Shown: in pieces, positions 17,301 through 24,990 of the stretch
How positions within the stretch are numbered: position 1 is the stretch's first letter
How the letters are laid out: each line of letters opens with the position of its first letter
From: Desulfobacula sp.
Lineage (GTDB): Bacteria; Desulfobacterota; Desulfobacteria; Desulfobacterales; Desulfobacteraceae
Length of the DNA: 64,000 nt
NCBI GenBank assembly: GCA_023701135.1
Contig: JAMPXP010000021.1
Coordinates: 1-64,000, forward strand
Direction: 5' to 3'
Notes under the pieces: model-generated
Seen by the model: the letters and a program-made list of their open reading frames with translations, nothing else
Told to the model about the DNA's origin: nothing
Databases searched by the model: none
Position numbers and translations under genes: made by a program

Positions 17301-17479
17301 GGGGCCGATTCATCGTCTTTGACGGCCTTGGCCACCAGGGAGGAATAACCCTCATGAATGATGTCCAGGATCTTGTAATCGTCAATATATTTCAATCCTT
17401 CTGCCGGATGCCCCCCGCAGGCCGGGCACAGGCTTATTTTTTCAGAAAGAATCTGACCGCAGGACGGACATTTTTTCAT
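14369..17479 (-). CDS. Zinc ribbon-pseudokinase-TM-trypsin-TPR fusion protein
   Basis: A 1036-residue protein. Residues 1-22 form a zinc ribbon (CPSCG and CPACG). Residues ~33-285 have the outline of a Ser/Thr kinase, but the VAIK lysine is replaced (VTIRLF), the HRD loop reads PYLVLEDI and no DFG is seen, so it is probably a pseudokinase. A TM helix at about 312-335 is followed by a trypsin-like protease domain with an intact-looking triad: His396 in TNRHVAC, Asp490 in NDFAVLKID and Ser567 in GNSGGP. The rest (about 630-1036) is helical TPR-like repeats. Expected topology is a cytoplasmic pseudokinase and periplasmic protease/TPR region. The start at 17479 is assigned from the zinc-ribbon beginning. 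Function unknown; signal-controlled envelope proteolysis is an inference. Confidence 0.85.
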   Translation of the reverse strand: MKKCPSCGQILSEKISLCPACGGHPAEGLKYIDDYKILDIIHEGYSSLVAKAVKDDESAPVTIRLFTDASGVDDTVAQRLLDELEALKKLPPDHFVAHYAVKKSNDGHWYRVSEWVEAEDWGSIFMSGRFHDQRSLVKLFYNIASALDLLHKYDHFMPYLVLEDILIPAGGKDDLNVKINYKLSRFLNARATHHGPMLEKLLECHPDIIHKRAIDFRSSIWSLGKVFLEIMTQDPDLKEFSLKAAESRGIEPELAVLIKVMLADDPDLRPQTMGKIVFALARILDRLPYSDARPLVQRKKHRIINDLKWMKKVIFLLIFIIIAMIAAAGVSWIYLKSETRQAETVLSEFVESHAGSVAFVLVEYRLSEQGRVIFRNKVEGTAFLVDKAGYLITNRHVACPWLDDGSLFKAYDHYSQYTKNITFDFRMFLWFEGARAFNRLPAFQDSPELNDLYDLSSAYSTGGPGNLRIAGVPRTLAGPSEMIRSPFLNDFAVLKIDNPPPGLRPLPLETRLKAEDIKRLSPVVILGFPLGNQTQYDRINTSITRGHVRRTSRDIIQVDSSIYKGNSGGPAVSSNGRVIGIASGVVTDQNSGNFTGSTPLSDFGLILPISRPAKFIDLIKAGQPQWDGVLDFSLPSKLEEITNLALENEFKKAEELSETMLKTSNDPILLFASAMLKFCTTDFDQSASYFKRLCSMEPENHTSRLMLYIMAWLSGKDQPDALTRNLFDMDWYDADEYLGYLARVLKDKKRMEKGLIDYENLSEKSWRLFMEGLISEKANEVDHAREVFEQSILTSDINDWVYFLSFSRLNRIRENSGKGGKEKKARQKDMDAFIQRAKEYRKEAAGIKETIAALIDQFESGTPSHEENVEILEKLMALSPENLTLLGKAAFYHAGKGNRREVVDLVERYFDWSSRETGLGLSLGLLKGEILALAGERQAAVEYLNSFYKSIRDPFYRAVIKHLLENTGEDLLTRLAEKKPEKLVTLHTALGLWAEGEKHPERAAHHYREALGTYLDNWNEYSLSLGRLAELRKARN

Positions 17480-17632
17480 GAACGATACTCTTTATTGATT
17501 TTATGTCTGCATGAAGATGAGCCGCAGACCGTTGTCATTTATTACCGGATGAGCGATGGTTTGACAATAGGGAATCGCCGGAAAATTGTCAAGAAAATGC
17601 CTGTGATCCGTTTATGGCCCTTTTGTTTGGGG

Positions 17633-17662
17633 TTGACAAAGGCGAGGGCCCTGGCCTAAAAA
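17633..17662 (+). promoter_or_regulatory. Possible sigma-70 promoter
   Basis: TTGACA (17633-17638), an 18-bp spacer and TAAAAA lie 40 bp upstream of the lipoprotein gene at 17703, in the divergent gap with the pseudokinase/protease gene. Confidence 0.45.
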
Positions 17663-17702
17663 TAAGTAAAGAAGTCCAATTCCAGGGAATAGAGGGGGAA
17701 TC

Positions 17703-18692
17703 ATGCCGCGCATATGGATCATTGCCTGTATTTTTCTGATCACGGGCTGTGCAGTCCGGTCCGGCCCAGGGGTCCTGACCACCATGGGTTCCAAGATCAA
17801 GGGGGAATATTATCTGCAAGAAGGGAAATATGATCGGGGCGTGGCGGAATTCCGGGAGCGGGTAGTCCAAAACCCTTCCGATGCATCGGCCCATTATTAT
17901 CTCGGGCGCTTCTACCTGATCCAAAAACACACGGCTCCTGCCGTGGAGCAGTTGTCCCGGGCGGTTTCCCTTGCTCCGGACCAGGCAGACCACCATTTCT
18001 GGCTGGGGATGGCCTATGCCGAAGCCAAAAGCCCAATGGAGGAAAGGGATTCCTATATCAGGGCCCTGTCCGTGGACAAACACCATTGGCAGGCCCTTCT
18101 TTTTCTTTCCCATAACCGGATGAAGGCCCGTGAATATGAACCTGCCCTGAACGGGTACACCCGGCTGCTGGAAAAGGTCCCGGACAATCCCCAGGCCCTG
18201 TACAACCGGGCCCTGATCCTTCGCACCCTGGGGCGCACTGCCGAGGCCAATGGGGCCTGGAAGGCCTATCTTGACCATTACCCTTCCGGTGCCTTTGCCC
18301 GGCAGGCCGCCGATTTTCTCAATGAGGGCCGGGATTTCACCTATCAAAATTATCGGATCGGCAAACGCATCCTGACCCTGGAACAGATACAGTTTGATCC
18401 GGAAATCCTGGCCGTTCAAAAGGAGTCCTTGCCCGTTCTGACCCTTCTGGGACGATTCCTCGCGGAAAACCCCAAAACCGTCCTCCATGTGGTGGTTTAT
18501 GAGAAAAATGAGCCGGGTCTGTCCGAGAGAAAGGCAAAAGCCGTGAAAAAAACCTTGCTTTCAACCCATCCCATGCTCCCTTCAGGCCAGGTAAGGGTTT
18601 CCTGGTTCGGTACAGCCGGCCAGGTCAAGGTCAATGACCGGATCATCCCAACCGATCACCTGATTCATTTTTTCACCCAGGATACCCCATGA
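17703..18692 (+). CDS. TPR lipoprotein with OmpA-like C-terminal region
   Basis: A 329-residue predicted lipoprotein (MPRIWIIACIFLITGCAV; lipobox ITGC). About five TPR-like repeats (KGEYYLQEGKYDRGVAEF, AHYYLGRFYLIQKHTAPAVE, HHFWLGMAYAEAKSPMEE and so on) are followed by a C-terminal segment, ILAVQKESLPVLTLLGRFLA then LSERKAKAVKKTLL, resembling an OmpA-like peptidoglycan-binding fold. Its architecture is paralogous to the membrane-anchored protein at 19356: both have DYHFWLG/DHHFWLG TPRs and end in a VRVSWF segment. It lies 89 bp upstream of the ECF sigma gene. It may be the outer-membrane partner of that signalling system (inference). Confidence 0.8.
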   Translation: MPRIWIIACIFLITGCAVRSGPGVLTTMGSKIKGEYYLQEGKYDRGVAEFRERVVQNPSDASAHYYLGRFYLIQKHTAPAVEQLSRAVSLAPDQADHHFWLGMAYAEAKSPMEERDSYIRALSVDKHHWQALLFLSHNRMKAREYEPALNGYTRLLEKVPDNPQALYNRALILRTLGRTAEANGAWKAYLDHYPSGAFARQAADFLNEGRDFTYQNYRIGKRILTLEQIQFDPEILAVQKESLPVLTLLGRFLAENPKTVLHVVVYEKNEPGLSERKAKAVKKTLLSTHPMLPSGQVRVSWFGTAGQVKVNDRIIPTDHLIHFFTQDTP

Positions 18693-18724
18693 TCCCGGAA
18701 AATTTGTAGCGTTGTATTTTTTTT

Positions 18725-18753
18725 TGTGACCCTTTCGGGTCCCCGTTCGTATA
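18725..18753 (+). promoter_or_regulatory. ECF-type promoter of the sigma factor operon
   Basis: TGTGACC (18725-18731), a 16-bp spacer and CGTATA (18748-18753) lie just upstream of the ECF sigma gene. ECF factors often read a -35 with an AAC/GACC core and a -10 beginning CGT, and usually autoregulate. Recognition by the adjacent factor is an inference. Confidence 0.5.
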
Positions 18754-18781
18754 TCCCATTAAAACGAGGATAAGCTTCCTC

Positions 18782-19369
18782 ATGGACAAAACCGGAGCTT
18801 CCATGGAAGATGGCGTGACAGATGATCAACGGGTAGAGGAAGCCCTTCACGGGGATGTGGACGCCTTTGGATGCCTGATTAAAAAATATGAACGGCCCAT
18901 CTTCAACCTCATGGCCCGCACCGCGGGCGGTTTGGAAGAGGCTGCGGATTTAAGCCAGGAGGCCTTTTTAAAAGCCTATGAAAAGCTCCACACCTATCAT
19001 GGCAGCAACCAATTTTTCTCCTGGCTCTATGCCGTCTCCTTGAACCTTGCCAGGGATTTCTTGCGAAAGAAAAAAAGAGGGGCCGGGATCTTCCGGGAAT
19101 CGGACGGCCCGGATCAGTTCCGGGAACCCCGGGTGCCGGATGCGTTGCAGGGGGATCAGGAGGAAGACATGGAACATATTTACAAAGCCCTGGGAACCCT
19201 TCCCCTGGAGTACCGGGAAGCCTTGATCCTCCGGTACCGGCAGGACCTGCCCGTGAAAGAGGTGGCCGTTGGCCTCGGCATATCGGTCAGCGGGGCCAAG
19301 ATGCGGATACACCGGGGACTGGAACAACTCAGGGATAAATTAAGGAAAGAGAGCGATGAATCCATCTAA
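18782..19369 (+). CDS. ECF-family RNA polymerase sigma factor
   Basis: A 195-residue sigma-70 family factor with region 2 (about 25-100: DAFGCLIKKYERPIFNLMAR, then DLSQEAFLKAYEKL and FFSWLYAVSLNLARDFLRKK) and region 4 (about 130-190: LGTLPLEYREALILRYRQDL, then VKEVAVGLGISVSGAKMRIH). ATG 18782 follows GAGGATAAG; ATG 18803 with GGAG upstream is an alternative start. The 3' end overlaps the next gene by 14 bp, the usual arrangement of sigma and anti-sigma genes. An ECF-type promoter precedes it. Confidence 0.95.
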   Translation: MDKTGASMEDGVTDDQRVEEALHGDVDAFGCLIKKYERPIFNLMARTAGGLEEAADLSQEAFLKAYEKLHTYHGSNQFFSWLYAVSLNLARDFLRKKKRGAGIFRESDGPDQFREPRVPDALQGDQEEDMEHIYKALGTLPLEYREALILRYRQDLPVKEVAVGLGISVSGAKMRIHRGLEQLRDKLRKESDESI

Positions 19370-20504
19370 AACCCATAAGCTTCCGCCGGACCGGCAAGCG
19401 GTGGACGCCCCGGATGAAAGGCTCCTCCAGGGGATCCGGTCCCTGCCGGACATTCCTGCGCCGGCGGACCTGGCAACACGGATCATGGGGCAATTAAGGC
19501 CCAGACAGCCCAACCGGACCCAACGGGTCCTGCGCTTTTTGTCCCGGCCCCGGACCCTCACCTTTACCCCGGTAAAATGGGCCCCGGCCCTGGTATGCCT
19601 TTTGATTCTCACGGTCGGTCTTTGGGTCGGCCGGGAGACCTCTCCTCCCTGGAATCCCCTGCTCCAGGAGGCGGAATTCAATTATGTCACGGGCCGTAAT
19701 TTTCTGGCCCGGAACAACCCGGACCAGGCCCTTTTCCACCTCCGGCGCGCCGTTGAGCAGGTTCCGGACAAAGCAGATTACCATTTCTGGCTGGGCGTGG
19801 CCTACTGGGCCGGCCAGGACCCCCGGAACGAAGAAACCAGTTACCAAAAGGCCCTGCAACTGGACCCGGAATTTGTTCCGGCCCATCTCTACCTCGGCCA
19901 TCATTATCTGGAACAGGGGGACTGGCAGAGGGCTCTGGACCGGTACCACAGGGTCCTGGCCAGGGTGCCGGACCAGAAGGAAGCCCTTTTTAACGCTGCC
20001 CTGGCCCTTCAGCACCTGGGCCGAGTCCGGGAGGAAAACCGGATGTGGACCGCCTATCTTCAGCATAATTCCTCCGGAACCCTGGCCCTTCAAGCCCTGA
20101 ATCATCTGACGGCCAACGGCGACCTGGGGTTTCAGTCCGTAACCCTGGGCGACCGGCTCAGGGTGGCCCCCCGCATCGGGTTTGAAAAAGACCCTGCACA
20201 GCTCACCCCGGCTTCCCTGGCGGTTTTGTCGGACATCGGCCGGGACCTGGCCATGACAGACGGCTATATCCTGCACATTGTCGTGTATGTGCAAAATGAC
20301 AGGGCCCTGGCTGAACAGAGGGCCAAAACCATTAAAAAACAGATTCTGGACCTGAATCCGGGGCTCTCGCCCCACAGGGTCAGGGTAAGCTGGTTCGATC
20401 TGGGATCCACCATCCAGGTCAAGGACCAGACCCTTACCCTGCCGGCCGATGTCCGGATATTCACCCAGAAACAACCAGACCATCCCAAGGAGGAAATATT
20501 ATGA
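19356..20504 (+). CDS. Putative anti-sigma factor with TPR and OmpA-like region
   Basis: A 382-residue single-pass membrane protein. The cytoplasmic N-terminus (about 1-70; LLQGIRSLPDIPAPADLATR) has the length and LP-x-I-x-x-P-x-x-L pattern of the sigma-binding segment in anti-sigma factors. TM is at about 74-92 (WAPALVCLLILTVGLWVG). The periplasmic part holds TPR-like repeats (about 105-245) and a C-terminal OmpA-like segment (ALAEQRAKTIKKQIL). It overlaps the sigma gene by 14 bp and the next gene by 4 bp (ATGA). The periplasmic part is paralogous to the lipoprotein at 17703. The anti-sigma role is inferred from position and topology; no zinc-binding H-x3-C-x2-C is seen. Confidence 0.8.
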   Translation: MNPSKTHKLPPDRQAVDAPDERLLQGIRSLPDIPAPADLATRIMGQLRPRQPNRTQRVLRFLSRPRTLTFTPVKWAPALVCLLILTVGLWVGRETSPPWNPLLQEAEFNYVTGRNFLARNNPDQALFHLRRAVEQVPDKADYHFWLGVAYWAGQDPRNEETSYQKALQLDPEFVPAHLYLGHHYLEQGDWQRALDRYHRVLARVPDQKEALFNAALALQHLGRVREENRMWTAYLQHNSSGTLALQALNHLTANGDLGFQSVTLGDRLRVAPRIGFEKDPAQLTPASLAVLSDIGRDLAMTDGYILHIVVYVQNDRALAEQRAKTIKKQILDLNPGLSPHRVRVSWFDLGSTIQVKDQTLTLPADVRIFTQKQPDHPKEEIL

Positions 20505-21286
20505 AGACCCGTCGATTCAAATTTTACCAGGCCCTAGGCCTTTTCCTGATGATCACCTTTTCCGCCGTCACTGCCCTGGCAGACACGGAAGTGGACGGGG
20601 AAGCCCCGGCCTTTAATAATCCTGCCGAAGCCCAGCGCATTGAGCAGCTCTCAGCCCTGACGGCTCAGGAGCCCGATGCCGACGCCCTGGCAGCCGTGGA
20701 CGCCGCAGAACAGAAGGCGGAAGAGGCGGACGCCCTTAAAGCGGCTTATGATGCCTTGTCTGCCGACCCTTCGGCCACAGAAGAAGCCATAGAAGCGGCC
20801 CAGACCGCCTATGAAAACGCTCTTGCCGATTATGAAGCAGCCCAGGCCCTGGCCGATGAACGACTGGCCGCCTTTGCCGGGGTATCACCCGAAGAAATCC
20901 AGGCCATGCGGGAAGAAGGCCTGGGATGGGGCCAGATCGCCCATGAACTGGGCATCCATCCCGGCGCCTTGGGGCTGGGCCACACCAAGGGCGTCTTGAA
21001 CCGGACCCGCACCGCCGCCATGGAAAATGAGGGCTCGGGCCTGGAAGCGGCCACGGCCAGGGATCTCAAAACCGGCTGGTCCAAGGGCACCGGCAGCTCA
21101 GCCTCAGGCTCCCAGGGCCAGGGCAAAGGAAAATCCAGTGAGAGCTCCGGCCAGGGCAATTCCGGCGGGAACAGCGGAGGGAACGGAGGCGGCAATAGCG
21201 GCGGCAACGGTGGAGGCAACGGTGGAGGCAAAGGCGGCGGTAACGGAGGCGGCAACGGAGGCGGCAACGGAGGCGGCAAAAAATAA
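20501..21286 (+). CDS. Secreted Ala-rich coiled-coil protein with Gly/Asn tail
   Basis: A 261-residue exported protein with a signal peptide (cleavage near ALA-DT). An Ala/Glu-rich helical region (about 45-130) precedes a small motif, EGLGWGQIAHELGIHPGALG, recognisable from other secreted proteins of unknown function. The low-complexity tail, from about residue 195, consists of Gly/Ser/Asn with repeating GGNGGGN units and ends GGGKK. RBS AAGGAGG lies inside the upstream gene, with a 4-bp ATGA overlap. It is the third gene of the sigma operon and could be its output or a ligand for the TPR sensors. Function unknown. The repeat tract (about 21160-21285) may vary in length between strains. Confidence 0.85.
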   Translation: MKTRRFKFYQALGLFLMITFSAVTALADTEVDGEAPAFNNPAEAQRIEQLSALTAQEPDADALAAVDAAEQKAEEADALKAAYDALSADPSATEEAIEAAQTAYENALADYEAAQALADERLAAFAGVSPEEIQAMREEGLGWGQIAHELGIHPGALGLGHTKGVLNRTRTAAMENEGSGLEAATARDLKTGWSKGTGSSASGSQGQGKGKSSESSGQGNSGGNSGGNGGGNSGGNGGGNGGGKGGGNGGGNGGGNGGGKK

Positions 21287-21363
21287 ATTCAGGACTGGAT
21301 AATCTTCCCTGTTTTTGGCATAATGCCCCGTGCATGTAAAAACCTGAAACAGGGATGGATTCC

Positions 21364-22239
21364 ATGGACCTCAGCAGCGCCGGCCTGATGGCGCCGTTCA
21401 TATACGGCCTGGCCGGAATATCCTCGGCTTATCTGATACTGACGCTTTTTTTGACCTACCTGGTCCAGGAGATCCCCAGAAACCCGATCCAGGATCCGCC
21501 GGACTGGGGCAGGGTGACCGACACCCGCATCCCGGCCGTTGACGGCGGCTCCCTGGAAGTCTGGCGCATTGAGCCGGACGGGCCGTCCAAGGGCATCGTG
21601 GTCTTTGCCCACGGCTGGGGCCGGAACCGCGACCGGATGGTGAACAGGGCCCGGCAGTTTGCCGCATGGGGATTTACCGCTGTGATTCACAGCGCCAGGG
21701 ACCACGGCAATTCCAGCCCCAAAAAATTCATGAATGCCGTCAAATTTGCCGAAGATATCGAAGCAGTCCTGGACTGGGTCAAGGCCCCGGTCCTTTTATA
21801 CGGCCATTCGGCCGGGTCTGCCGGGGCCATCATTGCAGCGTCCCGAAACCCTGAGAAGGTCCGCCTGCTGTTTCTGGAAGCCTCCTATGCCCACACCAAA
21901 GAAGCCCTCCTGAGCCTGTACTGCTGGGTCAACCCCTTTTTTGGAAAATTCTTCGGCCCTATGATCATTTTCTGGATGGGCCTTTTTTACCGGGGAGCCC
22001 TTGAAACCTACAGCCCGGCCCGGCTGGCCCAGAGCATTCCCATGCCAGTCATGATGATCCACGGCGAAAAAGACCGCCGCTTCCCCCTTTCCTTTGCCCT
22101 GAAGCTCAAACAGAGCTTTCCCCACGAGCGGACGGCCTTCTATCTTGCAGAGGGCGCGGGCCACAGCGATTCCAGCCAAACCCAGGGCTATGGCCCGGCC
22201 GTGAAAGCCTTTATTGATGATTACCTGGACAGCCCGTAA
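21364..22239 (+). CDS. Membrane-anchored alpha/beta hydrolase
   Basis: A 291-residue hydrolase with an N-terminal hydrophobic helix (about 8-33) and an alpha/beta fold with oxyanion region VVFAHGWGRNRDRM, nucleophile Ser in YGHSAGSAGA, likely acid in HGEKDRRFP and His in GAGHSDSSQ. The start at 21364 is preferred over ATG 21355 because AGGG lies right against 21355 but 9 bp from 21364. It is probably an esterase, lipase or peptidase of unknown substrate facing the periplasm. It follows the Gly-rich gene by about 75 bp. Confidence 0.88.
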   Translation: MDLSSAGLMAPFIYGLAGISSAYLILTLFLTYLVQEIPRNPIQDPPDWGRVTDTRIPAVDGGSLEVWRIEPDGPSKGIVVFAHGWGRNRDRMVNRARQFAAWGFTAVIHSARDHGNSSPKKFMNAVKFAEDIEAVLDWVKAPVLLYGHSAGSAGAIIAASRNPEKVRLLFLEASYAHTKEALLSLYCWVNPFFGKFFGPMIIFWMGLFYRGALETYSPARLAQSIPMPVMMIHGEKDRRFPLSFALKLKQSFPHERTAFYLAEGAGHSDSSQTQGYGPAVKAFIDDYLDSP

Positions 22240-22319
22240 ATTCTTCCAAGGGTTCAGCTCCATTAACAGGGCAGGGGAAATCATGTCATGCCAATACGGT
22301 AATATAATTCTGATCCGGC

Positions 22320-23345
22320 TTATTTAGCTGATTGTACCCTTTTAATCATATTCTCAACATCGGCGGATGTATTCACCGTTACCAGGTGAACATCAGGATG
22401 CTTGTTTGTGAAAACCCTGAATATTTCATCGGAAAAGGCCTGACCGATTTGAGTGACGCCTTTAAAATCCAATATGACCTCGGTAAATCGGTCAAATCCC
22501 GATATCAGTCTCTTTGCCTGGGATCTTGAAAGCAGGGACTCCCCTTCGTGTTGCATCAGCTCAACAGGAATCCGGGTTTTATGGAAACTCGGATCTTTAT
22601 CCGGGTCTGCATATTCGTCAAAGATGGCTTTGAGTGACGTGGCCGAATCCTTTTTGATTTCCATATGGACGGTCGTTCCCGGAAGATCATTTCTTTCATC
22701 AAACAAGAATCCGTTTTCATTTCCGAGCCCGACGAAACGGAGCTGATGCGAAGAAATCATGAAAGAGTCAAATACCCGGGAGGTAAAGAAGATCCCTTCT
22801 CCGGAGTGGTTTTCAGGGTCGGATGTGAATTTGCCCTTTGCCAGTTCTAAAATGGCCTGCTTTGGATGTTCCAGACCCAGGGCGGTTTTTATTTTTTCAA
22901 AAATACCGATTCCGCTATCAGACACCCGTAATTTGATATTTAAATAATCGGCAGCCAACTGAACGTCCAAGGTGTCTGATTCTGAATGATCAATGACATT
23001 GTTGACCATTTCCGTGTAGCCGTATTGGCAGATTTCTCTTACATTGCTTTTCGTATCTTTCAACAGGGGAGCCACATCCCTTGACCACAGGATGTCTTCC
23101 TCTAAATGGGCATTTTCATACTGCCAATTGTAAACGGTTTCAACCAACCGGTAATGGGGCGACCGGTTTGATCCGAGTTTTTCAATGATTTTATCTTCAA
23201 CCAGTTCATTGATATATTTATAGACTGTGGGCTTTGTAATTTGAAAATGGCTGCAGGTCATTGAGGTCAAGGTGTCCGGATTGCCGGAGACATGATGAAT
23301 CATGAAAGTTTTTATCATGTCGATCACTTCTTTTGTGAACTTCAT
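22320..23345 (-). CDS. HTH-GHKL ATPase-STAS-like (DUF4325) protein
   Basis: A 341-residue three-part protein. It has an N-terminal winged-helix-like domain (about 1-70; ITKPTVYKYINELVEDKIIE), a GHKL/anti-sigma-type ATP-binding domain (about 95-230; EMVNNVIDHSES as N-box, SDSGIGIF as G1) and a C-terminal STAS-like DUF4325 domain (about 255-338; VILDFKGVTQIGQAFSDEIF). It reads like a kinase plus STAS partner of the RsbW/RsbV type fused to a DNA-binding domain. In my knowledge DUF4325 genes occur in accessory regions, often beside restriction or defence genes. It is transcribed away from the TIR gene. ATG 23345 follows CAGGAAAG. Function unknown. Confidence 0.85.
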   Translation of the reverse strand: MKFTKEVIDMIKTFMIHHVSGNPDTLTSMTCSHFQITKPTVYKYINELVEDKIIEKLGSNRSPHYRLVETVYNWQYENAHLEEDILWSRDVAPLLKDTKSNVREICQYGYTEMVNNVIDHSESDTLDVQLAADYLNIKLRVSDSGIGIFEKIKTALGLEHPKQAILELAKGKFTSDPENHSGEGIFFTSRVFDSFMISSHQLRFVGLGNENGFLFDERNDLPGTTVHMEIKKDSATSLKAIFDEYADPDKDPSFHKTRIPVELMQHEGESLLSRSQAKRLISGFDRFTEVILDFKGVTQIGQAFSDEIFRVFTNKHPDVHLVTVNTSADVENMIKRVQSAK

Positions 23346-23477
23346 ATCGCTTTCCTGATTTTTATTATAAGAATAAATATTGTAATTTATAATTTATGAT
23401 AAATATTAAGTTGCAATTTATAAAATGTAAAGTAAAAATGAACAGCAGATAGCAGGTCCATCATTTTCCCAGGACAG

Positions 23478-23615
23478 ATGATCGTAGATACCGTGACCCC
23501 TTCCGCCTCCCAAGTCAAGGAGCTGCGGCAACAAACGGAAAAACTAATGGCTTTTAATCTTTGCGATAATTTTTTCTACGAGGACGGACAATCCGACAGA
23601 GATTTTCCATATTGA
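23478..23615 (+). CDS. Possible 45-codon gene or gene remnant
   Basis: An ATG at 23478 with AGGA close upstream opens a 45-residue frame beginning MIVDTVTPSASQVKELRQ and ending FYEDGQSDRDFPY. The composition looks protein-like, with a predicted helix in the middle, and the frame is open for a further 12 codons upstream without a better start, so it may be the tail of a decayed gene. The rest of the 391-bp gap (23346-23736) is AT-rich and presumably holds the divergent promoters of the DUF4325 and TIR genes. Confidence 0.25.
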   Translation: MIVDTVTPSASQVKELRQQTEKLMAFNLCDNFFYEDGQSDRDFPY

Positions 23616-23736
23616 TTATTTTTTTTAACTCCTTTACAGAAATTTGGAATATTGCTACGGAATGCATGAGCTGGATTTTTTATTAATAACGATATATGGA
23701 CAATCGGCAACCTACTTGATAGCCCCGTGGTGAAGA

Positions 23737-24705
23737 ATGGACACACTTGAACGAAAGAAAGTTACGGTAATTACAAAGTATGCCTTGGAATCCTTCTCTG
23801 AGGGAGATTGGTACACTCTTGGACAGATAACTGGAAAACTCAAAGTCATTAACGATCACCCCCGATTATTGCGGTCAATGGGTTTCGGTGATGATGATTA
23901 TGAATACTGCGTTGCTGAAGTCCTCGACACAATTTTCGCACAAGATAGTAGTCTGATTTCTAACGTTATCGACCACTTTGATATCGATCTATGGTATCAA
24001 CAAAAGGATCTGGAAAAATATCGCCGGGTATTCCTCGATTCTACGATTTCGTCTGCAGACTTTTGGACTGACGGCTATCTCAAATTATTTGTCAGTCATT
24101 TATCTTCGAACAAGGTAAGAATGTCGGCTATGAAAGCCAGTTTGGCAAAGTGGGGAATTTCGGCGTTCATTGCTCATGAAGATATAGAGCCTTCAAGGAA
24201 ATGGATGGATGAGGTCGAAACTGGTTTAGAAACAATGGAGGTGATGGTTGCGGTTGTAGAACCAGGATTTAGAGACTCAGAATGGTGCGATCAAGAGGTG
24301 GGATTCGCTCTTGGAAGGAAAATTGATATAATCCCTCTCCGTGCAGGCTTAGATCCCTATGGTTTCTTTGGAAAGTTTCAGGGGATACAGATAAAAGGTA
24401 AATATCCTGAAGATGTTTCGAACGAAATAACTCAATTGCTACTTAAGAAACCAAAACATCGGAGTCGGCTTTTGCAAAGTATGAGTAAGGCCTTTACTAT
24501 GCTTCAGTCCGAACAGAAGATCAAGATGATCGAAGTGCTTGATTCTTGGTCTGTTACCACAGATGAACAGATAAAAGTTTTGTTGGAGGCAAGTTCGTTG
24601 TCGGAATACGAACGTCATCAACTCAAGAATCTGATAGCTCGTGTGGAAGCATTTAAGGTAACAGTTCAGACTGAAGTTCCGCCTGATGATGACATCCCGT
24701 TCTAA
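23737..24705 (+). CDS. TIR domain protein
   Basis: A 322-residue protein with a central TIR domain (about 114-240): LKLFVSHLSSNKVRMSAMK, ISAFIAHEDIEPSRKW and SEWCDQEVGFALGRKIDIIP. Glu187 in WCDQE is in the position of the NAD-cleaving glutamate of catalytic TIR domains. An N-terminal helical domain of about 110 residues and a charged helical C-terminus flank it. Bacterial TIR proteins of this kind act in anti-phage abortive defence by NAD+ depletion or signalling. The gene's lower GC content and its place beside the DUF4325 gene suggest horizontal acquisition. The start follows GTGGTGAAG. No obvious cognate partner gene is adjacent. Confidence 0.85.
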   Translation: MDTLERKKVTVITKYALESFSEGDWYTLGQITGKLKVINDHPRLLRSMGFGDDDYEYCVAEVLDTIFAQDSSLISNVIDHFDIDLWYQQKDLEKYRRVFLDSTISSADFWTDGYLKLFVSHLSSNKVRMSAMKASLAKWGISAFIAHEDIEPSRKWMDEVETGLETMEVMVAVVEPGFRDSEWCDQEVGFALGRKIDIIPLRAGLDPYGFFGKFQGIQIKGKYPEDVSNEITQLLLKKPKHRSRLLQSMSKAFTMLQSEQKIKMIEVLDSWSVTTDEQIKVLLEASSLSEYERHQLKNLIARVEAFKVTVQTEVPPDDDIPF

Positions 24706-24990
24706 TATTAGTGGGCGACCATATGCCGCTCAGACGCCACTCCGCTGCACCGGAGAGTGCAATGTTAAAATTTAATTGTATTTCCTTTATAATAATTGAA
24801 CCTGCCTGTGGGAAAGATTTTAACTTTCGGATATTAAGTTTCCTGTTACAGCCCGTCGAGTCCGGTTCTATAAATTTTGAAAATACACCCATCGTCATTT
24901 AGATATAAAGCATCTGCCGGGCCTTGATCCGCAGATGCGGAGAGGTGGCCGGTCGATTGAAGTCCCCGCTTAGAAAACCCAAATCATTGC

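Noticed and set aside
21160-21285. Non-coding repeat array
   Set aside because: The GGC/AAC-rich tract is the coding sequence for the Gly/Asn tail of the 261-residue secreted protein.
24910-24938. Terminator for the TIR gene
   Set aside because: GCATCTGC/GCAGATGC is a good inverted repeat but has no T-run on either side and lies 200 bp after the gene.
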